Shown piece after piece: positions 8,551-17,073 of a stretch of DNA of 35,249 nt. The translations under genes and the position numbers were made by a program. The notes under the pieces were generated by a model. The model was given only the letters and a program-made list of their open reading frames with translations, was not told the origin of the DNA and did no database searches. The stretch's first letter is position 1. Every line of letters starts with the position of its first letter. The stretch is from an uncultured Granulosicoccaceae bacterium (GTDB lineage Bacteria > Pseudomonadota > Gammaproteobacteria > Granulosicoccales > Granulosicoccaceae), in NCBI GenBank assembly GCA_937998875.1, contig CALLBO010000118.1, positions 1-35,249 of the forward strand, written 5' to 3'.

Positions 8551-9118
8551 TCGATTAGTGGTTCGCAAAGCACAGCGTGGTGTAGGACTGTTGGAGGTTC
8601 TTATCGCGCTGGTGGTTTTTGCCCTCGGTGTTGTCGGTATGGCAGGTCTTCAGCTGCGCACCATGAGTGTCACGATGGATTCAACACAACGCAGCTATGT
8701 GGTTGCCAAGTCTCAGGATATTGCCGACCGGATCAGAAGTAATGGAATTCCGGTGTCAAAGTACCTTGGCGATTACAGCGATGAGGATGATTTCTGTGAC
8801 ACAACACCCGCCGCGCAGTGTGCTGATAACACAGCTTCAAATGCGGCCACCTGTGATGATGATCAGATGGTTGCTTTTGATTTGCATGATGCGTTTTGTG
8901 TGGGTGGTGGCAGCTATGACAGTAAAGTAGCAGAGTGGCAGGTGGTAATCAGTTGTGAGGCTCCGGATGCCACCACTGGAGTGATGACTACAACAACTGC
9001 ATGCAATGAGTTGGGTGCAAGGGTAACAGTTAATACCAGTTGGTTTGCACGTTCAGGTGATAACGATCAAACAGCAGCATCGCAGAGGGACTCAATGACG
9101 CTGAGGTTCGTGCCATGA
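8531..9118 (+). CDS. pilV: Type IV pilus minor pilin PilV
   Basis: This 195-residue protein has a longer leader (ending KAQRG) then VGLLEVLIALVVFALGVVGM with Glu at +5 and GLQLRTMS, the hallmark of PilV ('LLEVLIALVVFALGVVGMAG'). Four or more cysteines in the globular part (DDFCDTTP, AQCADN, TCDDD, DAFCVGG, ISCEA, TACNE) suggest disulfides. PilV is a core priming minor pilin that interacts with PilW, PilX and PilY1. Its start lies inside the previous gene, with GGAAG just before the ATG, which indicates translational coupling. The stop overlaps pilW by 4 bp. Confidence 0.93.
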   Translation: MIAALNNRLVVRKAQRGVGLLEVLIALVVFALGVVGMAGLQLRTMSVTMDSTQRSYVVAKSQDIADRIRSNGIPVSKYLGDYSDEDDFCDTTPAAQCADNTASNAATCDDDQMVAFDLHDAFCVGGGSYDSKVAEWQVVISCEAPDATTGVMTTTTACNELGARVTVNTSWFARSGDNDQTAASQRDSMTLRFVP

Positions 9119-9891
9119 GAAAGATCATGATTTCAAAACAGCGCGGTCTCAATCTCGTTGAGCTGATGCTTGCAATTGTCATTGGTCTGTTTATCAGTTT
9201 AATGGTAGTGCAATACTTTTCTACCTCCTCAAAGTTATTCAAGCAACAGGGTGTTGATAGTAACCTTGAGGCAAATGCGACCTTTGCGATGTCTTATCTT
9301 AGTCAGTATGTCCGGCAGGCAGGTAGTAATAGTCCTGCAGGATCGGATGTGCCTTTCTATACCGGTGATTGTGATGGCGATGACCCTTGCACTTATAACA
9401 GCGATGTACTGCAAACGTCAGATCAGATCGCCATTCAAATGGTGCCCTGGAGTCAGAAAGACTGCGTCGGAGAAGATGTGGGTGAAAGAGAGCGTATTGC
9501 CAACGTCTTTAGTATTGAGAATTCTCAGCTTTATTGCCGCGGTTTTAGTATTGATAGTCAGAGCTGGTTAGGAGCTCAAGAATCACTGATCGACGGCATT
9601 GAGCAAATGCAGGTGCTCTACGGTGTGAGTAATGATACCGGTCAAATTGAAAAATACATAGATGCATCACGAGTGGCTGATGGCCTGTCAGGCAATGACG
9701 CACTTGTGGCATGGGATCGTGTTCGTTCGGTGAAAATCTCCTTGCTGGTGTCTGACGGCAATAATGCCGGTACAGAGACGACAGCGGCCAGAACTTATCA
9801 GTTGCTGGACTCTCCGGAAGTTGAATACACCGACAACGTATCACGCAAAGTTTATACAACTACCATTTCTATCAACAACAAGCTGCAATGA
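9115..9891 (+). CDS. pilW: Type IV pilus minor pilin PilW
   Basis: This 258-residue protein starts MRKIMISKQRG before the cleavage site, then LNLVELMLAIVIGLFISLMV with Glu at +5. It has the PilW pattern of a large globular part with 'LIDGIEQMQVLYGV' (about residues 158-171), which is typical of PilW. It acts with PilV, PilX and PilY1 at the tip of the type IV pilus. The ATG overlaps the pilV stop as ATGA, with TGAGG upstream, and its own stop overlaps pilX the same way. Cysteines in TGDCDGDDPC and DCVGE are present. Compared with the second pilW in the window (leftward at 14586) it is about 120 residues shorter. Confidence 0.93.
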   Translation: MRKIMISKQRGLNLVELMLAIVIGLFISLMVVQYFSTSSKLFKQQGVDSNLEANATFAMSYLSQYVRQAGSNSPAGSDVPFYTGDCDGDDPCTYNSDVLQTSDQIAIQMVPWSQKDCVGEDVGERERIANVFSIENSQLYCRGFSIDSQSWLGAQESLIDGIEQMQVLYGVSNDTGQIEKYIDASRVADGLSGNDALVAWDRVRSVKISLLVSDGNNAGTETTAARTYQLLDSPEVEYTDNVSRKVYTTTISINNKLQ

Positions 9892-10397
9892 AAATGAAAT
9901 CAGCGCATTCAAAACAGGCAGGTGCAGCGCTTATTGTGGCGCTGGTAGCGTTGCTCATGCTGACCTTGCTGGGTGTCAGCACAATGAGTGACGTTATCAA
10001 TCAGTCTTCTGTGTTAAGGAACGAGCAGTTCCGGCAGAAGGTGTTCTATGCCGCATCGAGTGAGTTAAACGTACAGATAGACTCAGTAAACGATAACGAA
10101 CAGTATCAGGATGATCCAATCATTGACAGTATGCTGAACACTGGTACCGATGGTAAGAATATGTATTTGGAGATTACAGAGGCTGCTGACCCGAAGATCC
10201 TGACAGATCCGGATGAAGTCAATCTCACCAATGCTTCAATTAATGGTAATCGGTCTGAGTTCGGCCTTGTTTGCAGCGGAGAGAGTATTGGTCTTAACGC
10301 AATTACAGGATACATAGAAACTACTGCTGAGCTCGATGACGGTCGCGGCAGTATTAAATCGTCGCAAAGACAACGTTATGAATATTGCTGGCCATAG
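9888..10397 (+). CDS. pilX: Type IV pilus minor pilin PilX
   Basis: This 169-residue protein has leader MKMKSAHSKQAG, then AALIVALVALLMLTLLGVST. The +5 Glu is replaced, as usual in PilX and its type II secretion relative GspK, so this is not a defect. It then reads SVLRNEQFRQKVFYAASSEL, matching PilX. The globular part is small. It is coupled to pilW by an ATGA overlap and is followed after 12 bp by pilY1. PilX and GspK are thought to sit near the very tip of the pilus or pseudopilus. Confidence 0.9.
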   Translation: MKMKSAHSKQAGAALIVALVALLMLTLLGVSTMSDVINQSSVLRNEQFRQKVFYAASSELNVQIDSVNDNEQYQDDPIIDSMLNTGTDGKNMYLEITEAADPKILTDPDEVNLTNASINGNRSEFGLVCSGESIGLNAITGYIETTAELDDGRGSIKSSQRQRYEYCWP

Positions 10398-10409
10398 GGT
10401 GGAATCACT

Positions 10410-13400
10410 GTGAAGAAATTTGTTTCATCTGTTTTGCGGGTATTGAGTAGCGAAGTATTGTCCAGGTTCAATGCACTGATTGTCGCGGCTGCTCTGAGTT
10501 TCTCGGCCGGGGTGAGTGCTGACGATACTGAGATATTTTTCAGTACTGAACACGCTCCGCCGAATATTCTGTTTGTAATGGATAATTCGGGGTCAATGGA
10601 TACACGGGACGATGCTGAAGGAACCGGTCCAACGAGAATGGAGAAGCTGCAGTCGGCTATGACGCTGGTTGTAAACACTCTTGAAGGAGTCAACATAGGT
10701 ATTATCGAATTCAATTCCACCCCGGAGTTAACTGTTCCTGTTGGCGACTTGGATGTTAACGAAAGCGAGTTGCTGGATGCAATTGATGCGTTGGTGCCGG
10801 GAGGTGCCACAGGCACGCAAGCAGCGCTTTGGCATGGTCGAGATTATTTGTTGGGACAGTTACCAAGCCCAACAGGTTTCTATTCATCACCGATCGTCTC
10901 TGATTGCCAGGCAAACCACATTATATTGATGACAGATGGTCAACCGACAGTGGATTTGAATGCGGTTGCTGACTACGAGGCTGTTGTTGGTACTTGTGAT
11001 CCGGTAGTGGGTGACAATGGTTCGCGAAAATGCGGGAAGGAAATTTCCGGGCATCTATACAGCGAAGATCTTAGCAGTGTTGATGGCATCAACAACGCAG
11101 TCACACACACGATTGGTTTTAACTTCTCAGATCCGTGGTTGGAATCTGTAGCGACAGCTGGTAATGGTAGCTTCTTTGAAGTCCAGTCTGCGGCAGGGCT
11201 TGTGGATGCGATTGAGACGATTATTGACGGTATAGGTGCTACTTTCGCGGCACCCACAGCCCCGGTGAACTCATTTAACGAGAGTCGTCACAGTGGTGAA
11301 TTGTACTTTGATCAGTTTCAGTCCAGTGAGTCTGTACGATGGAACGGCAATATTAAGAAGTACAAGTTAGAGGTGCTCACTGATGATGTAACCGGTGAAT
11401 CTGAAACAGTCATTGTTGATGCTAACTCTCAGCCCTTGTTGGATGTGGACGGTAACATTAGTACAACGTCTCAAAGTCTTTGGTCCGCTGAAGCTGATGG
11501 CGCTGCGATACCACAAGGTGGATTTGCGCACAAGCTACCTTCGTATACTGATAGGCACTGGTATACCGATTACAACAGTACAGATCCTGTCAAGGTAGCT
11601 TTTGGAGATGCGGATCTCAACACCAAGCTACCGATAGCAAGTTTGGGAGCCGCTGATGAAGCAGAGCGTAATACTTTGGTTGAATGGGCGCTGGGTCGTG
11701 ATGTAGAACGATACGATGCGCTTGTTGCTGCGGCGGCAACTGCTGCTGAGACTGCGGCAAATGACGCAGCTGCAGCTGCAGCTGCTATTGCCACAGATGC
11801 TGCCGATGCTGCCGATGCTGCAGAAGCGGTTGAAGCGGCAGCTATTGCCCTGGAGCAGTCAACGGGTATTGCTCTAGACAATGCGAATGCCGCTTCTGCT
11901 GCTGCACCAGGGGATCCTGCACTGCTGTCTGCGGCCATTGCTGCACAGGTTGAACACGATAGTGCGGCAGCCGCGGCCTTAGTGGCAATTGCTGATGCAG
12001 ATGCTGCCAGACAAACAGCAAGTAACGCTGCAGCGGCATCACTGGCCGCGGCGCAAGATGCCTCGCTGGCTATTGCAGCAGCCATCGAAGCCAACGAAGA
12101 GAATCACTATTTTGTTGCAGACTCACTTCATAATACTCCGTTGGTTGCTAGCTACTGGGCTAAAAGCGCAACAGATGAAAGTGGCGAGATACTTTTTTCT
12201 GCCAACAATATGGGTGTGTTACACGCGATTGATCCGGATAGCGGTGAAGAGCTGTGGTCCTATACTCCTGAAGAGCACCTTGGCAATATAAAAGCGTATT
12301 TCGACAATGAAGCGAGCCAGGACCACGTGTACGGACTAGACGGCGAGTTTACTCTGCACACGAAAAGAACCGATCAGGTTGACTATGACTTCTGGGTAGA
12401 CACTGCCTGGCTTTACATGACAGAGCGACGTGGTGGCAATAGAGTTTATGGGCTTGATGTGTCTGATGGTTTAGTGAATCCCACTGCCAATGATCCGTTT
12501 TCGGTGATGTGGAAAATAACCGGCGGGGTGGGTGGCACAACTGGCTTTTCTGATTTGGCTCAGACGTGGTCTAAGCCACAAATGGTGACCGTCAAGTTTA
12601 ACTGTACCGATAACCCCGATGACTGCGAAAGCAAAGAACTATTGATGTTTTCAGGTGGTTATAATGCAGACGTGTACGATGATGTGAATCTTGACTACGA
12701 TGCCATGACCGTTCCCGCAAATAGTCACGGCAATGCAGTTTATTTTGTCGATCCGGAAACCGGTGCTCTTGCTTGGTCTGTTGGAAACGGTGAACATCAT
12801 TCATTGGATCTTTCAATCGATCACAGTATTCCGTCGACGCCTCAGCCTGTAGATACAGATCTGGACGGAGCAATAGATTTGATGTTCTTTACTGATATTT
12901 CCGGAGATGTCTGGCGGGTTGACTTTGGCAGTCAAGGTACAGATTTAGATGAGTTGCATGTTGCTGGTGGTAAAATTGCCGAGCTGTCTCCGGCGGGCGA
13001 GTCATTCAGGTTTTTCAATCCGATAGATGTCGTTGCGAGCGGCGCGAATTATAGTACCGCCTATTTCAGTCTGGTTACAGGTTCCGGTATGCGCAGCAGT
13101 CCGCTGTTTGAAGAGCCGCATCAGAACCGCCTGTACACAATTATTGATCGTTGGGTATTTCAAGCACCGTATCGGCTCGATGATGATGGTAACAAGGTAA
13201 GCGATTATAGATATGTCACAGATAGCACCGGAGCCCATAGTGTTATTACGGCAGATGAAAGTGTGTTGAAGAATACTAGTGATGCTACCAGCACCACTTC
13301 TGATGACTATGGTTTTTTTAGAACATTTCAGTTAGGGGAAAAAGTACTTCAGCCAACGTTTGTGACCAGCAATCTTATTTTTGCGAGCTCCTATGTACCA

Positions 13401-13688
13401 CCTGATCTCACCGGTGGTGTTAACTGCAATTTCGACATTGGAGTGACTCGCCTGTATATCAGCAGTTTGCAGGATGGCCAAAATAAGATACCGGATTCGC
13501 TCAGCTTGGATGATTATCTGGAGCAAGGTGACGGCCTGTTGGCCAATAACCAGATTGTCGATATCGGCAGCAGTGATGGGGCAGGGGTTTTAGGTCCAAA
13601 TGGTCTCATGCCTTTAAAAGAGATTACTGCTGACGAAGTGTTTAGAAAATTTAGACGAACAGGTTGGGTAGAACTAGATGGGTATTAA
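10410..13688 (+). CDS. pilY1: Type IV pilus tip adhesin/assembly factor PilY1, with Ala-rich insertion
   Basis: This 1092-residue exported protein has a signal peptide (residues 1-37, ending SAGVSA), then a von Willebrand A domain with the metal-binding DNSGSMD (58-64) and [10 protein letters not shown] (near 170). From about 565 comes a PilY1 C-terminal beta-propeller: [30 protein letters not shown], and the calcium loop DTDLDGAID (815-823; Asp at 815, 817, 819, 823), followed by GDVWRVDFG. PilY1 primes pilus assembly, counteracts retraction and serves as an adhesin; in Pseudomonas aeruginosa calcium binding at the equivalent loop controls retraction. Residues about 437-562 are an acidic insertion, close to half alanine, not usual for the family. 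GTG start, with GGTGGA upstream. The end overlaps the next pilE by 11 bp. Confidence 0.95.
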   Translation: MKKFVSSVLRVLSSEVLSRFNALIVAAALSFSAGVSADDTEIFFSTEHAPPNILFVMDNSGSMDTRDDAEGTGPTRMEKLQSAMTLVVNTLEGVNIGIIEFNSTPELTVPVGDLDVNESELLDAIDALVPGGATGTQAALWHGRDYLLGQLPSPTGFYSSPIVSDCQANHIILMTDGQPTVDLNAVADYEAVVGTCDPVVGDNGSRKCGKEISGHLYSEDLSSVDGINNAVTHTIGFNFSDPWLESVATAGNGSFFEVQSAAGLVDAIETIIDGIGATFAAPTAPVNSFNESRHSGELYFDQFQSSESVRWNGNIKKYKLEVLTDDVTGESETVIVDANSQPLLDVDGNISTTSQSLWSAEADGAAIPQGGFAHKLPSYTDRHWYTDYNSTDPVKVAFGDADLNTKLPIASLGAADEAERNTLVEWALGRDVERYDALVAAAATAAETAANDAAAAAAAIATDAADAADAAEAVEAAAIALEQSTGIALDNANAASAAAPGDPALLSAAIAAQVEHDSAAAAALVAIADADAARQTASNAAAASLAAAQDASLAIAAAIEANEENHYFVADSLHNTPLVASYWAKSATDESGEILFSANNMGVLHAIDPDSGEELWSYTPEEHLGNIKAYFDNEASQDHVYGLDGEFTLHTKRTDQVDYDFWVDTAWLYMTERRGGNRVYGLDVSDGLVNPTANDPFSVMWKITGGVGGTTGFSDLAQTWSKPQMVTVKFNCTDNPDDCESKELLMFSGGYNADVYDDVNLDYDAMTVPANSHGNAVYFVDPETGALAWSVGNGEHHSLDLSIDHSIPSTPQPVDTDLDGAIDLMFFTDISGDVWRVDFGSQGTDLDELHVAGGKIAELSPAGESFRFFNPIDVVASGANYSTAYFSLVTGSGMRSSPLFEEPHQNRLYTIIDRWVFQAPYRLDDDGNKVSDYRYVTDSTGAHSVITADESVLKNTSDATSTTSDDYGFFRTFQLGEKVLQPTFVTSNLIFASSYVPPDLTGGVNCNFDIGVTRLYISSLQDGQNKIPDSLSLDDYLEQGDGLLANNQIVDIGSSDGAGVLGPNGLMPLKEITADEVFRKFRRTGWVELDGY
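11766..11821 (+). repeat. Short in-frame tandem repeats inside pilY1
   Basis: Two micro-repeats lie in the alanine-rich segment. GCAGCT occurs three times at 11766-11783 (coding Ala runs), and GATGCTGCC occurs almost three times at 11796-11821 (coding Asp-Ala-Ala). Both repeat lengths are multiples of three, so changes in copy number would keep the frame. They suggest that the insertion grew by replication slippage. Confidence 0.8.
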
Positions 13689-14076
13689 GGTGAATAAAAA
13701 CGGCTTCACATTGATTGAAGTACTAATAGTTGTTGCAATTATCGGGATTATCGCGGCAATTGGTTATCCGTCGTATACCAATTATCTTCACAAGGCGGGA
13801 AGGTCGGAGGCATCTGCTTTGTTGCTCGAAGTAATGGAGAGGCAGGAGCAGTATTATCGCAACAATATTTCTTACACCACCGATCTGACCGCGCTTAATT
13901 ATCCTGCAACGCTTGAAACAGAGAGTGGACGTTACAGTATCAGTTCAATGGCTGTTTGTGGAACTGCGTCAATTCGTCGCTGTGTTAACATTACCGCAGC
14001 TGCACAGGGCAAACAGCCAGCAGGGGATGATTTAACACTGGATAGCAAAGGCGCTAAAACCGGCAACTGGAACTAG
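13678..14076 (+). CDS. pilE: Type IV pilin PilE-like, end of the minor-pilin operon
   Basis: This 132-residue prepilin has leader MGIKVNKNG then [20 protein letters not shown] with Glu at +5, and [20 protein letters not shown] then [20 protein letters not shown]. This is the classical PilE block ('YPSY...R.EA...L...QE.YY..N..Y'). Two cysteines (AVCGT, RCVNI) can form the usual disulfide. PilE lies after pilY1 in many gammaproteobacterial minor-pilin operons, as here. The ATG overlaps the pilY1 end by 11 bp, so translation is coupled. A GTG at 13690 would give a shorter leader and is possible. A second pilE-like gene (7467, leftward) is only distantly alike beyond the N-terminal helix. Confidence 0.93.
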   Translation: MGIKVNKNGFTLIEVLIVVAIIGIIAAIGYPSYTNYLHKAGRSEASALLLEVMERQEQYYRNNISYTTDLTALNYPATLETESGRYSISSMAVCGTASIRRCVNITAAAQGKQPAGDDLTLDSKGAKTGNWN

Positions 14077-14123
14077 CCGATCATAACTAGCCCACTGGAA
14101 CTTGCCGACTGAAACTTCTAGCC
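14066..14123. repeat. Imperfect tandem duplication of about 28 bp at the operon junction
   Basis: ACTGGAACTAGCCGA (14066-14080) recurs as ACTGGAACTTGCCGA (14094-14108), 14 of 15 matching, with the rest of each unit also related. The first copy carries the pilE stop codon and the second reaches the stop of the convergent pilX. No rho-independent terminator was seen in this 41-bp gap. Confidence 0.55.
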
Positions 14124-14576
14124 ACCGGGTACCTTTTGAACCACCCCGTGTACAGTTTCGCTTGTTGAACGAGCGTCACTGGTGAGCTGAGCGGTTGCTG
14201 TGACCATGATTCTCTGGCCGGAAAAGCCGTTCTCACCAATACTTGCATTCAGTAGTGGGCTTGACCCAACCGATGTGAATACTACCTGAGTGCTCACATC
14301 TGTTGAACTGACATCAATAACGGTTGTTTGCGGAACGCCACTAACAATAGCGTTACCGATTAATGCCTGGTTACTCAATGCCACCGCTGCGGCGCTTTCA
14401 GAAGCCTGAAATGTGATGTTTTTCAGGTGATTGGCTGCAGACATTTTTTCTGCAACAGATGCACTTCTTAAGCTTGTGGCACCAATCAATGAAATCAGAA
14501 TCAGTAGAATAAGTGCTACAATTAGTGTCGCACCGCGTTCGTTGCCTGGAAGGGTGGTTCTTGGTAACTGGTGCAT
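14118..14576 (-). CDS. pilX: Type IV pilus minor pilin PilX, second set
   Basis: This 152-residue protein has leader MHQLPRTTLPGNERG, then ATLIVALILLILISLIGATS without the +5 Glu, and SASVAEKMSAANHLKNITFQ then ASESA, the standard PilX N-terminal pattern ('EKM..N......AF.AAEAA'). It differs clearly from the PilX at 9888, so it is not a recent copy. The ATG at 14576 has a strong TAGGAG eight bases upstream and lies 9 bp after the pilW stop. It is the last gene of the leftward set and there is no pilY1 after it: the next gene is the convergent pilE. Confidence 0.88.
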   Translation of the reverse strand: MHQLPRTTLPGNERGATLIVALILLILISLIGATSLRSASVAEKMSAANHLKNITFQASESAAAVALSNQALIGNAIVSGVPQTTVIDVSSTDVSTQVVFTSVGSSPLLNASIGENGFSGQRIMVTATAQLTSDARSTSETVHGVVQKVPGG

Positions 14577-14585
14577 ACTGTGCTC

Positions 14586-15734
14586 CTATAGCAGGCGGTT
14601 TCTAAGTTGAACGGTAGTGTTGAATGCTGCTCGAATACGTTTGTCACCCGGGTGTTGTGCGTCAGTTGTTGTGTCCGGGCCAACTGTCCAGCCTGCTATG
14701 TTATAAGTTTGAGTATCTTTTTCACTCGCTGAATAGTCCGCCGTGCTAAGCAACAAACCGAGCTGTACACTGACGATCTGGGACGAATCCGTAACACCGC
14801 TTGCTGCGACATAGCGAATGTCTGACGGTACGTTTTCATCCGGTTGTATGCCGTAGAGCACTTGAAAGTCCTCAACACCCTCGATAATTTCCGTGGGATC
14901 GCCGATTGGACTGGTGCTGGTGTCAAGTTCAAACAAAGACCAGACTGCATCGCCATTCGGCATATCACGGCCACTATCTCCAACAAAGAAGGCTCTTGAT
15001 TCGAACCGCATCACTCTTACCGCCACAGCGTTCGCATTGCCTGTGCCGCTAAATGCTTTTGAGAGATTTCCACTGCCTACCGAGTTTCCGCTGGCAGCGT
15101 GCTTTATTGTTGTGTTTGTTGTGTTATCCGTAACTTCTGTAGCGCGAAAAATATTTGTGGTGTTGCAATCGGTAATGATGATGAGATCACCGGTTGATAG
15201 CTGATCAGGGTTGGCTGGAAGTACTACATCTGCCCCAGCGGTCGCCATGTCAGAGGCTAAAATTTGCGATCTGCCGCTACCGTGCTGCACATACAAGACA
15301 TCAGTATTGGCTTTTACTTTAGTGGAAATTTTGGCACTGAGGTCAGTGTGTACCGCCGGACTCCAGGTATCACCTGTGCTGACTTCTGATCCCCATAGCG
15401 CGTTGGTGGGAAAATCTATCGTAGGTTTGACCGATGCAAGGACTTCGATATCGTCTTTTGCACCATCCCGACATCCCTGATAACCCGTCATCCTTATACT
15501 ATAGGAAAGCAGATCAAGTGCTACACGTCCACTGTCCTGTAGCCGGGTCATTCCTGTCGACATCTTTGAGGATGCACTGTTGCTGGAGAAGATGGTGACG
15601 ACACCACTGAGCAGCACAAGCCCGATCACTGAAGCGATCATGAGTTCTATCAGTGAGAAACCCGATTGTTTTCCAGGCGTGCTGATCATACCGCCTGTTC
15701 GGCGACCTGTTCGGGTTGATTTTATCGAGTTCAT
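14586..15734 (-). CDS. pilW: Type IV pilus minor pilin PilW, second set
   Basis: This 382-residue protein has a leader ending GKQSG, then FSLIELMIASVIGLVLLSGV with Glu at +5, TIFSSNSASSKMSTGMTRLQ and DSGRVALDLLSYSIRMTGYQ ('GR.A...L...IR..GY.GC' is the PilW signature), a long beta-rich body, and IIEGVEDFQVLYGIQPDEN (about residue 290). At 382 residues it is in the larger PilW class. The start at 15734 overlaps the pilV stop as ATGA and gives a 25-residue leader; an ATG at 15689 would give a more normal 10-residue leader, so the true start is uncertain. Confidence 0.92.
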   Translation of the reverse strand: MNSIKSTRTGRRTGGMISTPGKQSGFSLIELMIASVIGLVLLSGVVTIFSSNSASSKMSTGMTRLQDSGRVALDLLSYSIRMTGYQGCRDGAKDDIEVLASVKPTIDFPTNALWGSEVSTGDTWSPAVHTDLSAKISTKVKANTDVLYVQHGSGRSQILASDMATAGADVVLPANPDQLSTGDLIIITDCNTTNIFRATEVTDNTTNTTIKHAASGNSVGSGNLSKAFSGTGNANAVAVRVMRFESRAFFVGDSGRDMPNGDAVWSLFELDTSTSPIGDPTEIIEGVEDFQVLYGIQPDENVPSDIRYVAASGVTDSSQIVSVQLGLLLSTADYSASEKDTQTYNIAGWTVGPDTTTDAQHPGDKRIRAAFNTTVQLRNRLL

Positions 15735-16213
15735 AGTGCGGCACCGACAGAAACTGTTTGATTAGCTGTTTCAGACCCTGCAATAAAGTCTTTCCAGGTG
15801 ATTGTGACAGTTGTTCTTACGCCTGCGACATTAATGGCACCTGTGGCACCCGGTGGCAGTAGTGTGCTTGTTCCAGTGGCATCTCCTAAACGGAAATATC
15901 TTGCCCATTCCCTGAGGTCCTGATTCGCGCGCTGGACTGCAGTGCATTGGTTAGCAGCACATCCTTGATCTGCCGGGACTGTGCCTGTGGTGATAAAGCC
16001 ATTGTAGGTTGCCTCACCGCCTGGGTTAAGTCGCATGCGATCCAGGATGTCGTTAGCCGCCATTGTTGCGTAGGAACGGGTTGATGCTCCCTGCGTATAG
16101 TTCAAGCCGAGTATTTGCATGCGGGATCCGGCAAGCAGACCGATAGCAAGTATAACTATGGCAAGTAATACTTCTATCATTGCGAAGCCGTGTGATTTTT
16201 TTCTTAATGTCAT
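15731..16213 (-). CDS. pilV: Type IV pilus minor pilin PilV, second set
   Basis: This 160-residue protein has leader MTLRKKSHG, then FAMIEVLLAIVILAIGLLAG with Glu at +5, SRMQILGLNYTQGASTRSYA, and ATMAANDILDRMRLNPGG, which is the PilV pattern ('A..LA.DI.DRMR.N'). Two cysteines (GCAAN and QCTAV) are close together and may form a disulfide. It is coupled to pilW by a 4-bp overlap and lies 36 bp after the GspH/FimT gene. It is only loosely similar to the PilV at 8531. Confidence 0.92.
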   Translation of the reverse strand: MTLRKKSHGFAMIEVLLAIVILAIGLLAGSRMQILGLNYTQGASTRSYATMAANDILDRMRLNPGGEATYNGFITTGTVPADQGCAANQCTAVQRANQDLREWARYFRLGDATGTSTLLPPGATGAINVAGVRTTVTITWKDFIAGSETANQTVSVGAAL

Positions 16214-16249
16214 TGCTTACTGCTCTCGTATCGGTAGCTTTCAACCCTG

Positions 16250-16804
16250 TTAGCTACAGGAAACGTTGGCGCTGTTTGCACCTTCGACGATGTGATCGCC
16301 ATCAGTGTCTGTTGCAAGCCGACCTAAACCGGTTACCCATAGATTGAGTGCCTTGGCAGATTTATCGTTTTCACCCTTACAAAAAATGAAAGTGCCCGAA
16401 TTTTTGAGCCTTCCGCGAGCGGCAATGGTGATTGACTTGGGGTAGTCTGGTGACTTCAGTGACAGACCGGCAGGCAAGGTTTCATAGCGCAGGATTTCTG
16501 CTGTCTCGACTGTTGCATTTCCATTCGCATCAGCATAGGCAAGGTAACCTGCAGACCAGTCTGGTGTGTTGCCCCCCAGGCAAGAGGTGCCATTTGAACT
16601 TGGGCAGATAATAATGGGTGCCCGTCGGTTTACAGCCTCGACTCTCGCGGTAGCGATCACTCCTGCAAAGGTATTGTAGGTGCCCTTGATTTGACTGCTG
16701 CTCATCAGACCGCCGAAGTTCGGTACCGCGATTGCGGCCATAACGCCGAGTATGGCGACAGTAATAATGAGCTCTATGAGCGTGATGCCGGATTGTTTTT
16801 TCAT
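16250..16804 (-). CDS. GspH/FimT family pseudopilin, first gene of the second set
   Basis: This 184-residue prepilin has the short leader MKKQSG, then ITLIELIITVAILGVMAAIA with Glu at +5, and VPNFGGLMSSSQ. The body has GspH/FimU features: TFAGVIATARVEAVNRRAPI ('AR.EAV.R' block), IICPSSNGTSC, DWSAGYLAYADANGNATVET ('W..G...F.D..G') and a C-terminal ANVSCS. FimU links the priming complex to the major pilin in Pseudomonas aeruginosa. The ATG at 16804 lacks a strong ribosome binding site. It starts a four-gene leftward operon, with the promoter expected in the 269-bp gap before the hydantoinase gene. Confidence 0.92.
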   Translation of the reverse strand: MKKQSGITLIELIITVAILGVMAAIAVPNFGGLMSSSQIKGTYNTFAGVIATARVEAVNRRAPIIICPSSNGTSCLGGNTPDWSAGYLAYADANGNATVETAEILRYETLPAGLSLKSPDYPKSITIAARGRLKNSGTFIFCKGENDKSAKALNLWVTGLGRLATDTDGDHIVEGANSANVSCS

Positions 16805-17073
16805 ATCACGGTGCGTATCGACAGGAATTGCCGTTTATGGAGTCAGTGTTATGCAGCCGTGTTCTCTACTTCACTTTAACAATCCGGCTGTAGTGTGCTG
16901 AAAACTAAAGTGATATCCGGATTCAAGGCTTTCCCATCAATGTATCCCGGACTGTCGGTTTTGTGAACCGGATGCGGCAGGCAATCAGTTGTCGTTTGCA
17001 GGGAATTCTGTGTTCTGACAACTGTCACTATTCGTGCATCTTTAAAGACTGATTTGAAACAGGTCTCGAACTA

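Noticed and set aside
11570..12094. Leftward 174-codon Ala/Ser-rich frame
   Set aside because: It is the antisense of the alanine-rich part of pilY1; the GC-rich repeats there remove stop codons on the other strand.
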